A stretch of DNA of 64,000 nucleotides from Chrysophaeum taylorii (lineage: Eukaryota; Sar; Pelagophyceae; Pelagomonadales; Pelagomonadaceae). The number at the start of each line of letters is the position of its first letter. The stretch's first letter is position 1. Both the position numbers and the translations under genes were made by a program. This document shows, piece after piece, positions 1-12,900 of this stretch. Below the pieces are notes generated by a model. The model did not search any database. It worked only from the letters and a program-made list of their open reading frames with translations, and had not been told where the DNA came from. The stretch is from positions 186,001-250,000 of the forward strand of contig JAQMWT010000315.1 in the NCBI GenBank assembly GCA_029834535.1. Reading direction: 5' to 3'.

Positions 1-278
1 AACTCCCGCGAAAATCAAATGATCGAATGGTTGAATAACCACACTATAAATCTGCAGAAGCCTTCGGTCGCACACCAACCGTCGTGGCGGCGGCGGCGGC
101 TTTGAAACGAACAACATAAACTCGCATATCTACTAGAAGAAGAAGACACTCGGCCAGCAGCCAGTAGGGAGTATAGTTTCCCAGGCGGCGGCTGCAACAC
201 GGGGATCGATCCTGCAGCTGGGGCCCTACGAGAATAAGTCCAGAAAATGGGGTGACGACGACGACGACATTTGGACTT

Positions 279-1673
279 CTAAATCGAGGGGGGTAATACT
301 TTGTATGGGTTGAGGATATGGCGGGGGTCCATGGTATGCTTGAGTTTCCTCATGAGCGCAAGCATCGCCGGGGATTTTGCGCGGGAGAGAAGCGAATTTT
401 TGGACTGACCAAGCCCGTGTTCGGCGGAGATGGAGCCATTGAGCTCGAGGACCCTGTCGAAAATCCACGGTTCGAGCACAGCGGCGAGTTCGTAGTTGGC
501 GTTCTCGTCGTCGCCGGCGGCGACGACGTTGAGGTGGAGATTTGAATCGCCAAGATGACCGTAGCCAGCTACCGTGGTGTTAGGTGGGACCCGGTCGCGC
601 GTCTGGGTGACGAGATCGTACATGTGTTCGAGCGGCAAACTGAGATCATACTTGTGGACGTAACCTCGCGAGGTCATCGCGTCAGAGATCCCCTCGCGGA
701 GACGCCACAACTGGGCTGCCTTGGTGGCGTCGGGGGCTATGACGCCATCCAAGACATCAAGGTCGGTCAGCAGTCCTTCCAGCTTCTCGCGATCGTGGGT
801 CGCGTGACTTCCAGAAGTTTCTACGAGGACGCGAAACGCGGCGTCGTCTCCGAGCGGGTCCGTCGTCCCGGGCTCGTACTCGAGCACGCACCGTCGCGCT
901 TCCGAATCAAAGAATTCGCAGGCCGAAAGGATCTCCGCGCAGGTTCGCCGAGCCGTCGCGAGGACGCCGCGGACTTGGTTGAAGCTCTCGCAAGAAAAGA
1001 GAGCCGCGTTGACGACGGCCGACGACGCTGGAACTGCGAGAGCTATTTTAGTGATGACGCCAAGGGTCCCTTCGCTCCCGATGAATAACTCGTGAATAGG
1101 GTATCCCGTGTTGTCCTTTCGGAGCCCCGTTGAGTAGCCAGCGTCGAGTACGGTGCCGTCGGCCGTCGCCACTTCTAGACCCACGATCGACCCTCGGAGG
1201 GATCCGTAGCGAAGGAACCGCAACCCTCCCGCGTTGGTCGCCGCGTTCCCGCCGATCGTGCACGAGCCTTTGGCACCCAGATCCAGAGGAGCGGCGAAGC
1301 CTTGATCCTTGAGATACGAATCCAGATTCTCGAGAATTACGCCCGCTTCTACCTTGACGACGCCGTCCCTCAATCCGTTAATCGAATCCATGCGGCGCGT
1401 CGACAGGATTATCTCGTCCTTCACGGGCACCGACCCACCAACGAGGCCCGTGTTTCCGCCTTGGGGCACGATCGGCAGCTGTCGTTGGTTGCAATATTTC
1501 AACACGGCGCTCACTTCTTCGGTCGTTCGCGGTCGCACGACCACGCTCGACCGTCCCTTCCACTTGCGCATCCAGTCCACGTTGTAGGACGGGTCGTCCA
1601 CGACCTCGCAAATCGAGCGGAGCGCAGCCATATCACTAGCACCGACGGCCGAATAAAACCGCTTCATCATCAT
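279..1673 (-). CDS. D2HGDH: D-2-hydroxyglutarate dehydrogenase, FAD-dependent (probably mitochondrial)
   Basis: Oxidises D-2-hydroxyglutarate to 2-oxoglutarate with FAD and passes electrons towards the ETF/respiratory chain in family members. The 464-residue single-exon frame starts at three consecutive ATG codons. The FAD-binding PP-loop PQGGNTGLVGG lies at residues 70-80 in an FAD_binding_4 domain (about 40-180). The C-terminal oxidase domain carries the metal/substrate motif GHLGDSNLH (372-380; the family usually has GHxGDGN, so one Gly is Ser) and the closing block HGLGQ...DPRHILNPYKVLP. The short basic N-terminus (MMMKRFYSAV) could be a mitochondrial presequence, which would explain why it is shorter than the human enzyme of about 520 residues. 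A glycolate or D-lactate dehydrogenase of the same superfamily is the main alternative, but the C-terminal block fits D2HGDH best. Confidence 0.9.
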   Translation of the reverse strand: MMMKRFYSAVGASDMAALRSICEVVDDPSYNVDWMRKWKGRSSVVVRPRTTEEVSAVLKYCNQRQLPIVPQGGNTGLVGGSVPVKDEIILSTRRMDSINGLRDGVVKVEAGVILENLDSYLKDQGFAAPLDLGAKGSCTIGGNAATNAGGLRFLRYGSLRGSIVGLEVATADGTVLDAGYSTGLRKDNTGYPIHELFIGSEGTLGVITKIALAVPASSAVVNAALFSCESFNQVRGVLATARRTCAEILSACEFFDSEARRCVLEYEPGTTDPLGDDAAFRVLVETSGSHATHDREKLEGLLTDLDVLDGVIAPDATKAAQLWRLREGISDAMTSRGYVHKYDLSLPLEHMYDLVTQTRDRVPPNTTVAGYGHLGDSNLHLNVVAAGDDENANYELAAVLEPWIFDRVLELNGSISAEHGLGQSKNSLLSRAKSPAMLALMRKLKHTMDPRHILNPYKVLPPSI

Positions 1674-2104
1674 CTACAACTCTTCTGAGAGAGAGGGGGT
1701 GAGGGTTGAGAGGGTTAGGATCATCAATGTTGGAGGATGGAGATGTCACGCCTCTGGGGGTTGTGTCACCGATGCGCGAATGTTACTCCTCGGCGTCGTC
1801 CAGCCCACCAAGCCTCGCCATTGCGCTCAGAGAGACTGGCAATAAGAATACCTCGTCTCGGTTCTGATCAATGGTGTGTATTTGGCGGCCCCCGCATGGT
1901 CTCGTCGGAAATAACGATGTTTCGCGTTTTCCTGTGCTTGAAAGAAGCAAGGGTGAGGTCGGTGGAACGAGTAGTCCCCGAACGCAGATGCACGTTGGGT
2001 GGAGTGACGCTTCATTATTAAAGGAGCTCAACAATGAAAAAGATGGTCATCAAACTGCTAGGCAGGTCTACTAGTGCGGTCGCGTAGCGTTGTCATCCAT
2101 CCAT
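1674..2104. other. intergenic, no gene seen
   Basis: Upstream flank of the minus-strand dehydrogenase. Short frames on both strands show no domain, low-complexity bias or family resemblance. It presumably holds the promoter of the dehydrogenase. Confidence 0.4.
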
Positions 2105-4269
2105 TCATAAACCCGCGAGTCCCTCGTCGTTGTTCTCGTCGTCCTTATCATCGTATTCGTTGTCCGCCGACTCAGGAGCCGGGCTTGGCATTTTTGAAGA
2201 ATATTTGACGATCGATTCGCCTCGAGCCATCATCGTCCTCGACGAAATACTACTCAACGCAGCCCCCATCTTGAATCCCGCGACTTTGTAATTCACCGTC
2301 GAGGGAGATTGTCTCAATGACGCCGATGCGCCTGGCTGGGCAGCCAACTCCCAAAGCACCTCGAACAATGCGTCATCAATCGTCGGAAGTTGCGAGCGAC
2401 GATTCGGTCGTTGCCACGGCTTCTTCGACTCGCGTCGATCTTCGGCACGGAGATCCTCATCGCTCGCGACGCTGCGCCGTCGCGGTAGCCAGGATTGGCT
2501 TTTTCCGTCCCCTACTACACAACCGCCTCGGTCAAAAGCTCGCGGCGCCCCCGACTTGGTCGTAAACGTGCTTCGGGTGCTGCTGCAAAATGGGGACTTT
2601 TTTTTCCGGCCTCGTCGATGGTCGCGTCCCGCGTGGTGGATGTTTAGGACTCGGGCTGGAAATTCTGGATGCACATGCTGATGCTGGACCCTGCAAAGTT
2701 CCGCTCGAGCGCCTTCATCCGCACCGCCCACCCGGGTAACTCCTCGAACGCGCGTTCGATCGTGGCTTTCGTCCGACCGCGTATTCATTCCGTGCGGCCG
2801 AGACGACGAGCTACCTCGATGACGACCAGCCCCGACGTCCGCGCCGATGTCGTCAACTGGTTCTTCGCCGTCTCGTCTTACTGGCGTCGGAGACGCGCTT
2901 CTTACGCTTCGCGGCATAAGTATCGACGCCGCGACCGAAGAACGGTATCGAGTTGACGCGAGGCCGGACGCGCGTTAAACATGCGTGTCCGGATACATTC
3001 CTGGAGCCAGGTTCCTTCGATTACCTGGAGCATGGTCTTGGTTTCCGACAGCCTGATCGACGCCGCGCGAAAAACTTGGCGTAGGCCTCCACGGACACGT
3101 CGAACGGCTCGCACTCCGCTGTCCCAAAAAATCTGATTTTTATCCCGGAACTAACTAACTAACGTCTCGAATAACGCTCGCTAGCTTCGTGCCATTTTCC
3201 GAGGATGGATCTGTCGCCGAGGTCGTGGGAGACGGCGAAGAAGCGGAAGGGTATAACGAGCTTGTCGATTAACAGCAGCAGCGCGTGGCGGTTCTCTCGC
3301 GTGGGCGCCTGAGATTTTGAGCGTCGCGCTGTTTCGCGCAACGCCTTCGTTCGTTCCGCCGCGTCGACCGCCATCGCCTCGGCATCATATTCCTGCGCCG
3401 CCTCTGGCTTGTCTATCGCGCTGTGTAGCTTCGCCACGTTTTGCTCGCGCTGCTTCTGCCTCGCGGCATCGTGGCGCTCGATCAGGATCTGGAGTCGCTC
3501 CTCCAGAAACGCGCGGCATCCCGACCCTTCCTCTCGGCGGCGCCACCCGCGCCTTCATCATGTCCGCAGCCAAGGCCTCGAAGGCGTCGGCGTGGGACGT
3601 GTCTCCGTCTCGTGCTCGGCAATGACAGCGCGCCGCTGCTTATTGGAAGACAGTTTTAATTAATAATCCTGTCCGTCCGTGCTCGAGCTGCTTGATGGGC
3701 ATCGGTAGGGCATCGGTAGGGCGAGGTTGAAGCGGCCGTCGCGCGCGGCTTTATGCGTGTGTTTTTTCTTCTTCTCTGCGGCGCTCGTGCGAACGCCAGG
3801 CCACCGTCTTAACGTACTCGACCGCGAGCGTTACAGTCCCCGTCCCAGGGTCGTAACGCATCTTCCCGAGCAACCTCCAACCCCTCGTCCTCTATCTTTG
3901 AGCGTTCGAATAGTCGTGGACGACGCACTCCTCATCGTCCAACCGAATCCATGTCACGAGGCGCTTGGTCGAACACGCTCGATGATTGCTCGCGAGGTTA
4001 TCGACGAGTTGGTTGTCAGTCACGTCGCGGTCTCCTCGTCGCATGGCGACAAGCTTGATGGTCACTCTCCGCCGACCGACCTTTCGGCGCTCCTCGTCTA
4101 CAGGCCCGTGATTCCGGACTGGCTCCTGTCGGTCCGGCCTGGCTACCATGCTCGGGAGAGGTCTGAGGATAGCTCGCACCTTTACGCGTTTTGCGGGCGC
4201 GACGTCTTGCCTCCAAGCGCGAGAGCAAACATAAATCTGGATGCAGCCGTCGAGTCCCGTGATGTTCAT
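2105..4269 (-). pseudogene. decayed protein-coding gene, copy 1 of a duplicated unknown family
   Basis: The minus strand holds coding-like pieces in shifting frames. From the 5' end: a piece at 4269-3892 containing KLVAMRRGDRDVTDNQL; a helical, charged segment at 3560-3159 (AFLEERLQILIERHDAA, then PFRFFAVSHDLGD); a piece near 3115-3060 reading VEAYAKFF; and an acidic C-terminus (NEYDDKDDENNDEGLAGL) ending at 2105. Related pieces occur at 40050-42180, where the reading includes PFRFFAASCDLGD and VEAYAKFL, so the region was once coding and has been duplicated. Several frame changes and stops separate the pieces. I do not recognise the family. It could be an old transposon-borne gene, since both copies sit near mobile-element relics. 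Confidence 0.5.
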
Positions 4270-4299
4270 GATGTGCCCTAGGTCGCGGGGCTCTCCCGA

Positions 4300-5789
4300 A
4301 CATCGTTCAAGCTAGGCAACGCAACATACCTCCATCAACCAGATCTATGCCGTCTCTCACTCAATACTAGCGGTTTTTAAGCGCTTCCCCGGCGGATCCG
4401 CCAAGTCGGGAGCGTCGGTAGGCTGATCCTCGACGTCCATGCCAATTCTCATCGGATCATCACCCGCGGCCATCGCCGCGCAAGAAGACCCACCAAAAAA
4501 AAGACCCAACGGCGGCGGCATTTTGTGGTGGTTTTGTTGTAAACGATTTGCAACGGATTTAAATACTGAATAATGAGGGTTTCTACAAATTTTGTGTTCG
4601 AAAATGCTGGTGAGGGCCTAGTTTATCCGACCCTATCAATAATAGGTTTTTTTTTTGAGATACAAGCGACTGCTAACACCAAAAAAGCGTGTGTCTCCTC
4701 CCCTGATGCCGCAAATAAGGGTTATTTATTACAAGTCTGGACTGCAAGATTTTTTTGGCAGTGAGAAAAAAAAAAAGATGGCACGCGGTCCTGGTCAGGT
4801 AAAGCGGTCGCGACAGAGGAGGATGGGATGCGCGTGCTGCGAGGGGTGGCAGTTCGCTCCCGTGTGGCTCGAGGACGACGGCACGTAATTATGTAGTGTT
4901 AAGAAGGAAAACGGAGGACCTGCGATGGTCATTGAGCCTTGATCGGATCACCGTGCGAAGCAATGTCTCTTATCGCCTCGCGGTGTGGGCTGAGTGGCGG
5001 CGGCCTCGCAGACGCGCGTCTCTTCTGTGCTCAGGAGCGCGCGTCGTCGCCGGGGTTGCGCGTCTCGGGCAGGCAGATCTAGATAGGAGAGGCTGGGGAG
5101 GGATTTTACCATATGATATTATCGGTGAGGGCGAAAAAAAGATCCAAAAATATCGGCGGTGACGTACTCGCGGAGAACGGTGGTGCGGTCGCCTCGGAGG
5201 GCCTGGGTCTCGGCGACGAGGGCGTCGTCTTCCGCCCGGAGTGGTGGCGAAGCACAGTTTTGCTCAGCTTCTTCGGTGGTGAGTGAGTGCCACACGCCTC
5301 CTCCTTAAGAAGAAAAAAGCCGGCCATTGATCAAGACGCAACGCGTCTCGAAGTGCCCTCTCGAGAAGGAGCAGCAGCAGGACAAGTCACTCGACCTACG
5401 TTCCTTGTACCAAACTAGAGTACAAAAAAAAAGAGGTCGGGGTTTGCGACAACCACCAGTCTGTTTTCAATACAAAACAAGTGTCCTAGTAGCCACCGGA
5501 CTTGGTTGAGATCATCGAGTGGCGACTTGTTCTCGCAATCCTCGAGTGCGCTCCCAAAGTATCCTACGCGTGTTGTTGGCCCGCCGAAAACCACGGCTCT
5601 TCGGACCGCCTTGCGGGCAGCACGGTGTCGTCGTCGCTCGAGGAAGGACGCGCGCCAGCTTGTGAAGCTCGAGAAAAGGATCGCAGCGTACCTAACGTAC
5701 GGAACGCCCCCCCTCTCAACACAACAGTCTCGGACCACCGAAATTCTTAACGGCCCTTCATTCAGAAGAAGGATACGTATGATGAGATA
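4300..5789. other. intergenic, no supported gene
   Basis: Mixed-composition sequence with poly-A/T runs (around 4640-4780) and purine-rich stretches. A plus-strand frame at 5506-5790 without an ATG ends in a TAA that overlaps the ATG of the next gene (TAATG). It could be 5' leader sequence or a missed first exon of the LRR gene, but nothing in it is recognisable. Confidence 0.35.
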
Positions 5790-8639
5790 ATGTTGGGCCG
5801 CAGGCGGTTCGTCGCGAAGCGCGAAGCGCTGATCGCCGAGGCGAGGCGCACGCGGCGGGAAAAGGTTGGAAAGGTGCCCTTGCGCGAACTCGCCGAGGTG
5901 GCCGAAGTGGAACTGGGCGAGTTGGTGCGCAGCGACGCGCAAGCTTTGCAGAAGGAGAAGAAGCGCCAACTGCGGCGCGCCAAGGTGATGCTTGAGCTGC
6001 AGGGCCGCGCGCGGGATGAGGTCCCCGAGTCGAAGGGTGTCAGCGCCCTCGAACTGTACGTGGACCTGCAGGCCAGGCTGCAGGCGATGATGGTGAACGG
6101 TCCGTCGCGGCGAATCTCGACCGCTCCGTCGTTAGCGCCGAGCGCCGAGGCCGCGACGGCGCTAACGACGCGGTTCCTCCTCGACGATACAAAGAATTTC
6201 ACGGCGCGGTGGGTCGTGCGCGACCTCAAGGCGCGGTGCTCGGCCAACGTGGAGAGGGATCGGCGCGAAAAAGAAGAAGAGGAAGCGCGAACGATCGAGG
6301 AGCGCTCTCGCGCGACGAGGCGGACGACCAAAAGGTCGCCGCTCTCGCTGTGGCAAAAGACGCGACTCTCGACGGGCCTCGTGATGGCCTCGACGCGCGC
6401 CAGCAAGCGTAAGCCGGTCGACGTGGTCGACAAGCTAAAGTTTTTCGACGATTTTCGTAGGGTCGCCGACGGACGCGCTATCGGCGGCGTTTTTTCCCCC
6501 GCGGACCGCACGTCCAAGGCCTCGCGCGAGGCGTATCTTTTGGGCTGCTTCCGCGAGGGCGTGCTGCCCGAGCCGCTCTTGAAATGCGACAAGGATGTAG
6601 AGGAGGAGGAGGAGGAGATGGTCGTCGTCGACTTGAATTTAGCGCACTTTGGGATCGGCGACCGAAGGGCTTTCGCCCTCGGCGACGCTTTGTCCTCGCT
6701 CTCGACGAGGCTCTCGACCCTCGACGTCTCCCACAACCGGCTCTCGGGCCGCGCCGTCGCGGCGTTGTTGCGCGAACTCTGCACCGGCGACCCGCGACAT
6801 CTCGTCGTCTTCGACTGCTCGCGCAACGCCCGGTGCCTGGCCGACGTTCGCGCCGCTCGAACGCTCGCGACCCTCGTGCGCCGCGCCCCCCGCCTCGAGG
6901 CCCTCGCGCTGGCCGACACGGGTCTCTCCCGCGACGCGCTGGAGTCGTTCGCTTCCGCCGTCGCGAGGTCGTCGCGCGGGGACGACCACCCCGGCAGCAG
7001 TCTCCGCGCGCTGGACGTCGGGTCGAACGACGTCGACGACGACGCTCTGGTCGCGAGACTCCTTCTGAGTCTCTCGAAACTCGAGCGGCTGAACTTGTCG
7101 TGGAACCGGATCAAGAGCGCCCGGGCGATCGGCGAGGCGCTCGGCACGAACGCCACGCTCCAGCACCTCGACCTCGCGCACAACGCGCTCGGAGATTGCG
7201 GCGGGGGAGAGGCGCTGGCCGCGGGCGCGTCGACGAGCGGCGCGCTCGCGTCGCTCGACCTCAGCTGGAATCGCCTCACGAGTCGGTCGGCCTTGGTTTT
7301 CGCTCACGCTCTGTGGACGCACAACGTCGGGTCGCCCCCAAAGCCGCGCGCCCCGGCGCTCGAGCGCCTCGACCTCAGCGGCAACCCCGTCGGCCGCGCG
7401 GGCGCGAGCGCGCTCTACAAGCGGCTGCTTCTAGGTCTCAAAACAAAAGTCGTCCTGCACGACTGCGCGATCGGCGTCAAACCGCCGCCGCCGCCGCCGC
7501 CGCCGGCAAAAAAGAAGAGAAGGACGGAGGAGGAGGCCGACGAACGGATCGTCCCGCCGACCGCGCCCGACGCCGACGAGCTGGCGCTGCGCTTCGACGT
7601 CGACGCGGTCGAGCGAGACTCGCCCTTCGTGCTCGACTTGTCGAGGCCGTACGACCGCGCCGTCGCCGCAGAGATTGCCAAGAAAGCGTGCGACAACCAA
7701 GCCAAGCTCCGGGTGACGACGACGACGACGACGACCTCGCGCTCCTCGAGCGTCGTGGTGGTGGCGGTGGCGTCGTCCGCGCGCGACTCCGCCTCCTCGG
7801 GACGACAATCGCTCGTCGACGATTCTGCGATGCCGTGGTATTTTCCGACCTCGGGCGTCTGCGAGGTCCGGTACGAGCCGCACCGGCGCGGCGCGGCGTC
7901 GCGGCACCCCGTCGCGGCGCAGGTCCTCCAAAATCTCATCAACGTGCTGGCGGACAAAGAGACCCGAACCGAGCGGAGCGCGGCCGTATCGATGGTGGCA
8001 TCGGACGTCGCCGTCACGACTGACCAGGTCCAGACGGTGATCGACGCGCTCGCCGAGTCGTCCAACAAGAAGCAGACCGAGACGGTCGACGCCGTCGAGA
8101 TTCTCAGCGCGCTCTGGACGCGGATCGTCGACGAGCAACGGAAACTCGACCTCGTCGAGCGGAATTCGGACGTCGCCGTCGCCCTCAGGGACATGCGTGC
8201 CGCGATGAGCTCCGAGGAGCTCGCGCTCTGCGCTTCAAACCCGACCGGCCGCTGGAAGCTCGACATGACGCGCCACTCGCACCGCCTCGTGCTGTCGCGG
8301 CTCCTGGAGGTCGCCTCGATGGAACGCTCGATCGACGCGCGAGCGTGCCGCGAGACGACCTCCCAGGACTGCGACGAGTTTTCGCCCTTTCGAAATGGCT
8401 CGATCAATAGAGTCAAGACGCGCCTCACCGAATCCTCGATGCGCGAGCTCGTCGTCGAGGACCACGCCCGCGCCTTCGCGGCCGTCGTCGATTTCGATTA
8501 CGTCTCGGTCTCCAGGCCTCCCCGCCCGGAGGCGGACGAAGAGCCTCTCAAGTTCAGCCAGCTTGCCAAGGTCAAGGCGCGCCTCGAGGCCTACGTCAAG
8601 AGATGCACGCTCCTCCCGACGACTCGGAACAACCAACGA

Positions 8640-8677
<38 letters not shown>

Positions 8678-9422
8678 CCAAGGGCCTCCTCCTCCTCTTC
8701 CCGTGCCCGTCCCAAAATATCTCTCGCGCAGCCTCTTCTCGTGGAAGACGCTGATGGTGTTGTTGCGACTCGCGACGCTCGGCAAGTACTTGACGGCGCG
8801 CCAGGTACTGATGCTTCACGACTACCTCACCTCCGCAGCGCCGCCTGACGACGACGACGACGACGCGACGCGGAGCGCCGACGTGGTCGTCGTCTTGTTT
8901 TCGCGCCTCTGGGATTTAGAAAACGTGGACGTCGTCCTCGATGAACTTTCCGTCGAGTGCGTCGACCTCGTCGCGACGCGCCTCGGCTGGCAAAACATCA
9001 TGAATCCCCTCCGAATCCCCAAGCGCGTCACGCTCGACCTCAGATTCAGAGACAACCGCGTCGTCGCCCACCACCTTCTCGTGCTCGCCACCCTAGAGAC
9101 CGACAACAAGGTGACCGCACTCGACGAGGAACCCGACTCCGAGGTGACCGTCGCGGCTCTCTACGAGCGTCTTGGTTCTGTGGTCCGCACCTTCATGGAC
9201 GCTACGCTCAGACTCCAGTACAATCCCGACCTTCGGCCCAACTACAAAGCGAGGCTAAACTTTCTCAAGTCCTTCCTCCTCGGCTCAAAACCCATCCCCG
9301 ACCGCGTCTTCGCCTTCAATGACGACTGCCACCGCGCGAGGTTTGCCACCACGAACGATTCGAGGACGCCACCTACGAAACGATCCTCCCGCCCTTCCCT
9401 CGACACGGCGCGCGCCTCATAA
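5790..9422 (+). CDS. large leucine-rich-repeat protein with coiled-coil N-terminus and putative NLS
   Basis: Single open frame of 1210 residues from ATG at 5790. Residues 1-110 are charged and helical (likely coiled coil). Residues about 276-550 hold LRRs of the ribonuclease-inhibitor/RanGAP type, with repeated units such as LDVSHNRLSG, LNLSWNRI, LDLAHNALG, LDLSWNRL and LDLSGNP. A proline run followed by the basic stretch KKKRR (about 563-575) could act as a nuclear localisation signal. The C-terminal half (about 600-1210) is helical without a recognised domain and is interrupted by Asp homopolymers near 950 and 1020, encoded by (GAC)n. LRR proteins of this type usually act as protein-binding scaffolds. 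No kinase, NB-ARC, TIR or F-box was seen. The function is unknown. Confidence 0.8.
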
Positions 9423-9693
9423 CACACCGATGTTTTTGTTGTTGTTGTTGTTGTTGGTCCGATTAATAATTATTTGTAGGAATTTTTTTGAACCGCAGGG
9501 TTTTTTCTGCGGCGATTGTTTTTGCGTCGTTGTTGTCATCATCAATTTGAAGATTGGTCTCCTTGGTGGTCATCTCTGGACAACATGTTCCGGTGCCTGG
9601 CAATTTTCGATGAGTGCGTCGTTGGCTGTGGCAAATAATTAAAATATCTGAAGAATTCTCCAGCAACTACTTACACTATGATAAGAGGATTTC

Positions 9694-9728
<35 letters not shown>
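9423..9728. repeat. AT-rich spacer with (GTT)n and (ATT)n microsatellites
   Basis: A (GTT)n run lies at about 9433-9455, and an (ATT)n run of roughly 36 bp ends at 9728. The Mutator-like element begins inside the ATT run, whose last 9 bases (TTATTATTA) form its left target-site duplication. Confidence 0.6.
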
Positions 9729-9764
9729 GGGAAAAGTCAAGTTTCCAACCACCATGTATGTTTG

Positions 9765-9840
9765 GTCACCGTAAATCCCCAACAAGTTTGGTCACTTAAG
9801 TTTAGTCAATCCGTATCTTGGCTGACTAAACTTATGCTTG
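9765..9840 (+). repeat. left subterminal iterated motif of the MULE
   Basis: About four degenerate copies of (A)AGTTTGGTCA(C). They mirror the array at the right end, so they probably act as transposase-binding subterminal repeats. Confidence 0.55.
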
Positions 9841-9907
9841 AGGAAAGCAAGGATAGGGCTCGCTGACAAAACAAGGCCCGCTGTGATCAAGCATTTGGAG
9901 GTTCTGC

Positions 9908-12900
9908 ATGTCGCGTCGTGACTCCGGAGCGTCCTTCGACTTCGACACGGATGACGAGGAGGTCGATATCGACGAGGGCTTCGCTCAGGTCGAGCGGGAC
10001 CGTCCTGGTATCACGCTGACGTCGGGCGACGACGACACCAAGAACGGCAAGCGTGGCCTGACGAAGGTTAACGACTGTGACAGATCGCCGCGTACGCTGT
10101 CGCAGCTCAGAATGTTCAAGCACCACGTTTCGCTGCTTTCACGCTACCCGACGAAATCCGAATTTAGTATGTGCGTTCGGGAAGAGGCCGAGTTGCAGCA
10201 GAAGATGGTCGACACGGGGGGGAAGCAACAGCGTGCATAACATGATCAATACCGCGACGGCGTTGTCGTTCAAGTGTAAAGTAGAGGGCTGCGGCTTCTT
10301 TAAGCGCGCTGCTCGTCGTGATGGGCTTATAGACTTCGTCGTCACGCATGATGAACCTCACACAGGAGTTTTTACACCGACGAAAACCCAGCCCAAGTCG
10401 AACTACCGCGCAGAGCACTTCTTAGAGGCCGTGACGACCATCATCAAGAAGGGCTCTATGGAGAGCAAGTCAGGAGGCACTACTCGGAAAGGCGTCTGGT
10501 AGATGTCCACAACAACGTCATCAAGGAAAGGCTCAATGAGATGACGAACCGTGAGCATACACTCTCATCCGTCGAGAACATCTAGCTCAAGTCCATCCTA
10601 GCGCTCTTGGGAAACGAGGAGAGGAACGCGGTATCAGCGGTGTCTTGCGCAGGTCTTGTTTGTGGCTGTTGTCCTGCGAGGAGGTGCATGTGTGTGATCA
10701 AACTTGTAATGTTCTGACCAAACTTTGTGACAAAACTTGTGACTGTATGACCAAACGTGTGACTTTATGACCAAACTTTTGACTTGGTGACCAAACTTGT
10801 GACTTTATGATCAAACTTATGTCCGTGTGATCAAACTTTGTGATTAAACTTGTAGCTTTCTGATCAAACTCTTTTGGTTTCGTGACCACACTTGAAAATC
10901 GTAGCTTAGTGTGTTAGTATACTTCGCCACATCTACATTCACGTGTGTGCATCAAAGTCACACTTGTCATTCTCTTAGGCGGAGTTGCACGCTTGCCAGC
11001 GCGCGTTGCGAGCCCACGGTCATGCGGTTAAGTTGTATGGCGCGAAACAAGGAGATCTCCTGAAGGTATTCATGAAGAGGCTCAAGTCTGAGCACAAGTC
11101 GGAACAAGAGTTCAGGCATGGCTCCGACAGGAGCCGGTACAAGAGCTTAGACCTCAACGACTACAAGATCCCTGAAACGCTGCAGTCACCTGCCTTGGCT
11201 GATAGGAAGTTCTTCTTAGGTTATGTCGTCGTGTCGAAACCCGCCATACGCATGATGAATGCGGGCCTCCTGCGCCGGCAGGCGTTTATTGACGGCGTTC
11301 ACTGCCTCGACAACCAGGTGATGATTTCTGTGACCGGCCGTGATGCCAACAACCACCTCGTGATGATATCCACTTCGTGGTGGAACATGACCGAGTCTGC
11401 GGAATCGATCGGCAAGGTCATTAAACTGACCGTCGAGAACATCCCGCACAGAAACTGTCAGGGATTCGTCATAGTACAGGACTTCCAAAAGGGAAGCCTC
11501 ATAGCGCACGTCACCGTGAGTGACCTCGCTAGCACCATTTGATTCCTCGTCTAATTCCGATTCCTGCGCAGCATACGCCCGAGGCCGACGCCTTCTCGTG
11601 CAGTAAGTCTTTGATGAACTGTTTACTCTTCGTGAATACGTCCTATTCACAGTGAACCACGGCAGCGAGAACATCGCAAAGATCGCGGAATCCGGGGATG
11701 CCGCTATCTTTCGTCGCTTTGTTGAGGCGCCTACGAAGGCGGCCAGCGACGCTTTTCATGCCGAACTTTCTCCCAAGGCCCAGCGTTGGGTGAGTCATAA
11801 TCTCCTCGTGGCATTGAGTTTTCTGGCACTACAGGTTGCCAGTCGGCGCGAATATGCGCGAAAGCATCTGAACGATCAGGAAGCAGACACCGTCACAGTG
11901 TTAGACGGGCCCAGGGCACTCTTTGGCACGAGTACGAACAACCCGGCGGAGGCTTTCAACAAGAAGCACATCAACGCGAGGTTATGCAACGGACCCAAGT
12001 CCCTCCAGACCTTGTTCGCTGAGCAGGCAACGACCTACGCGGATACGAGCGCAGCGGCCATCCGGTGCGCAAAAACCGGCGAGAGGCTCACGTGAGTGTT
12101 CCTCGTGTTCGGATGCAAATTGTTGCGTCATTAGTTTCGTCTTGTCTTCGATCAAAATGGCGTGTTTTCGGCCAATAATCTCAAGGGTCTCAACCATCTC
12201 AAATACGTACGGGCCTACGGGCCTTTGTCTTTTCAGATCACACTCCCGTTGTTATGTTCACACTTGTCGGGTTGTTTTATGTGATATCTAAGCGTGAACC
12301 GTAGGCCCAACTACAATAATGATGCCCAAGTCAAGGTTGCAAAAAGCAAGACCCGGATAACAAGAGTTCAGCCTTACGGCGGCGGCGCTGGCGCCAATAA
12401 GGGGACGTTCTTGGTGTATGTCAAAGGTGACAACAATCAGCAACTTACGTCCGTCGTTGTTATCGGGCAGAAGGGATACGTGAATTTTGAAGATTCGGAG
12501 CAACTCGACGTACTTTCCTGTAGCTGTGGCAACTACGCGTTCTCTCGCTTGCCGTGCGTTTGCATGATTGGAGCTCAGATAGCTCGCGGTGAGCATGCTG
12601 AGGATCTCTATCCACTTTGGACCACGACGCAGCGTTGGGAAAATCAATATCGGGTCGGGGGTGTTTCCGATTCTCAACGCAACGGAAATTGAGTCGGCGC
12701 AAGGAGAAATTGAAGCCGAATGCAAAGAAGCTGGTGAGGAGTTTGAGCCTTGGCTGCCATCCGCGATCGGGCCCCGACGGACAGGCAGGCCAAAGACCGA
12801 CCAACGCCAAGAATCCTCGCTGCGGAAGAATACGGGGTCGGGGTCAAAGAAGGACCGGAAGCGAGCACGAAAAGAAATGGCCAAGACGTTCGCCGGGTTG

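Noticed and set aside
5762-7279. 505-codon minus-strand frame opposite the LRR gene, and 479-codon Arg-rich frame at 6584-8023
   Set aside because: Serine/arginine-rich mirror translations of a GC-rich coding region. The plus frame has LRR structure and the others have none.
10690-10905. CRISPR-like short repeat array
   Set aside because: Units are degenerate, variable in length and lack distinct spacers, and they match the ends of the surrounding DNA transposon.
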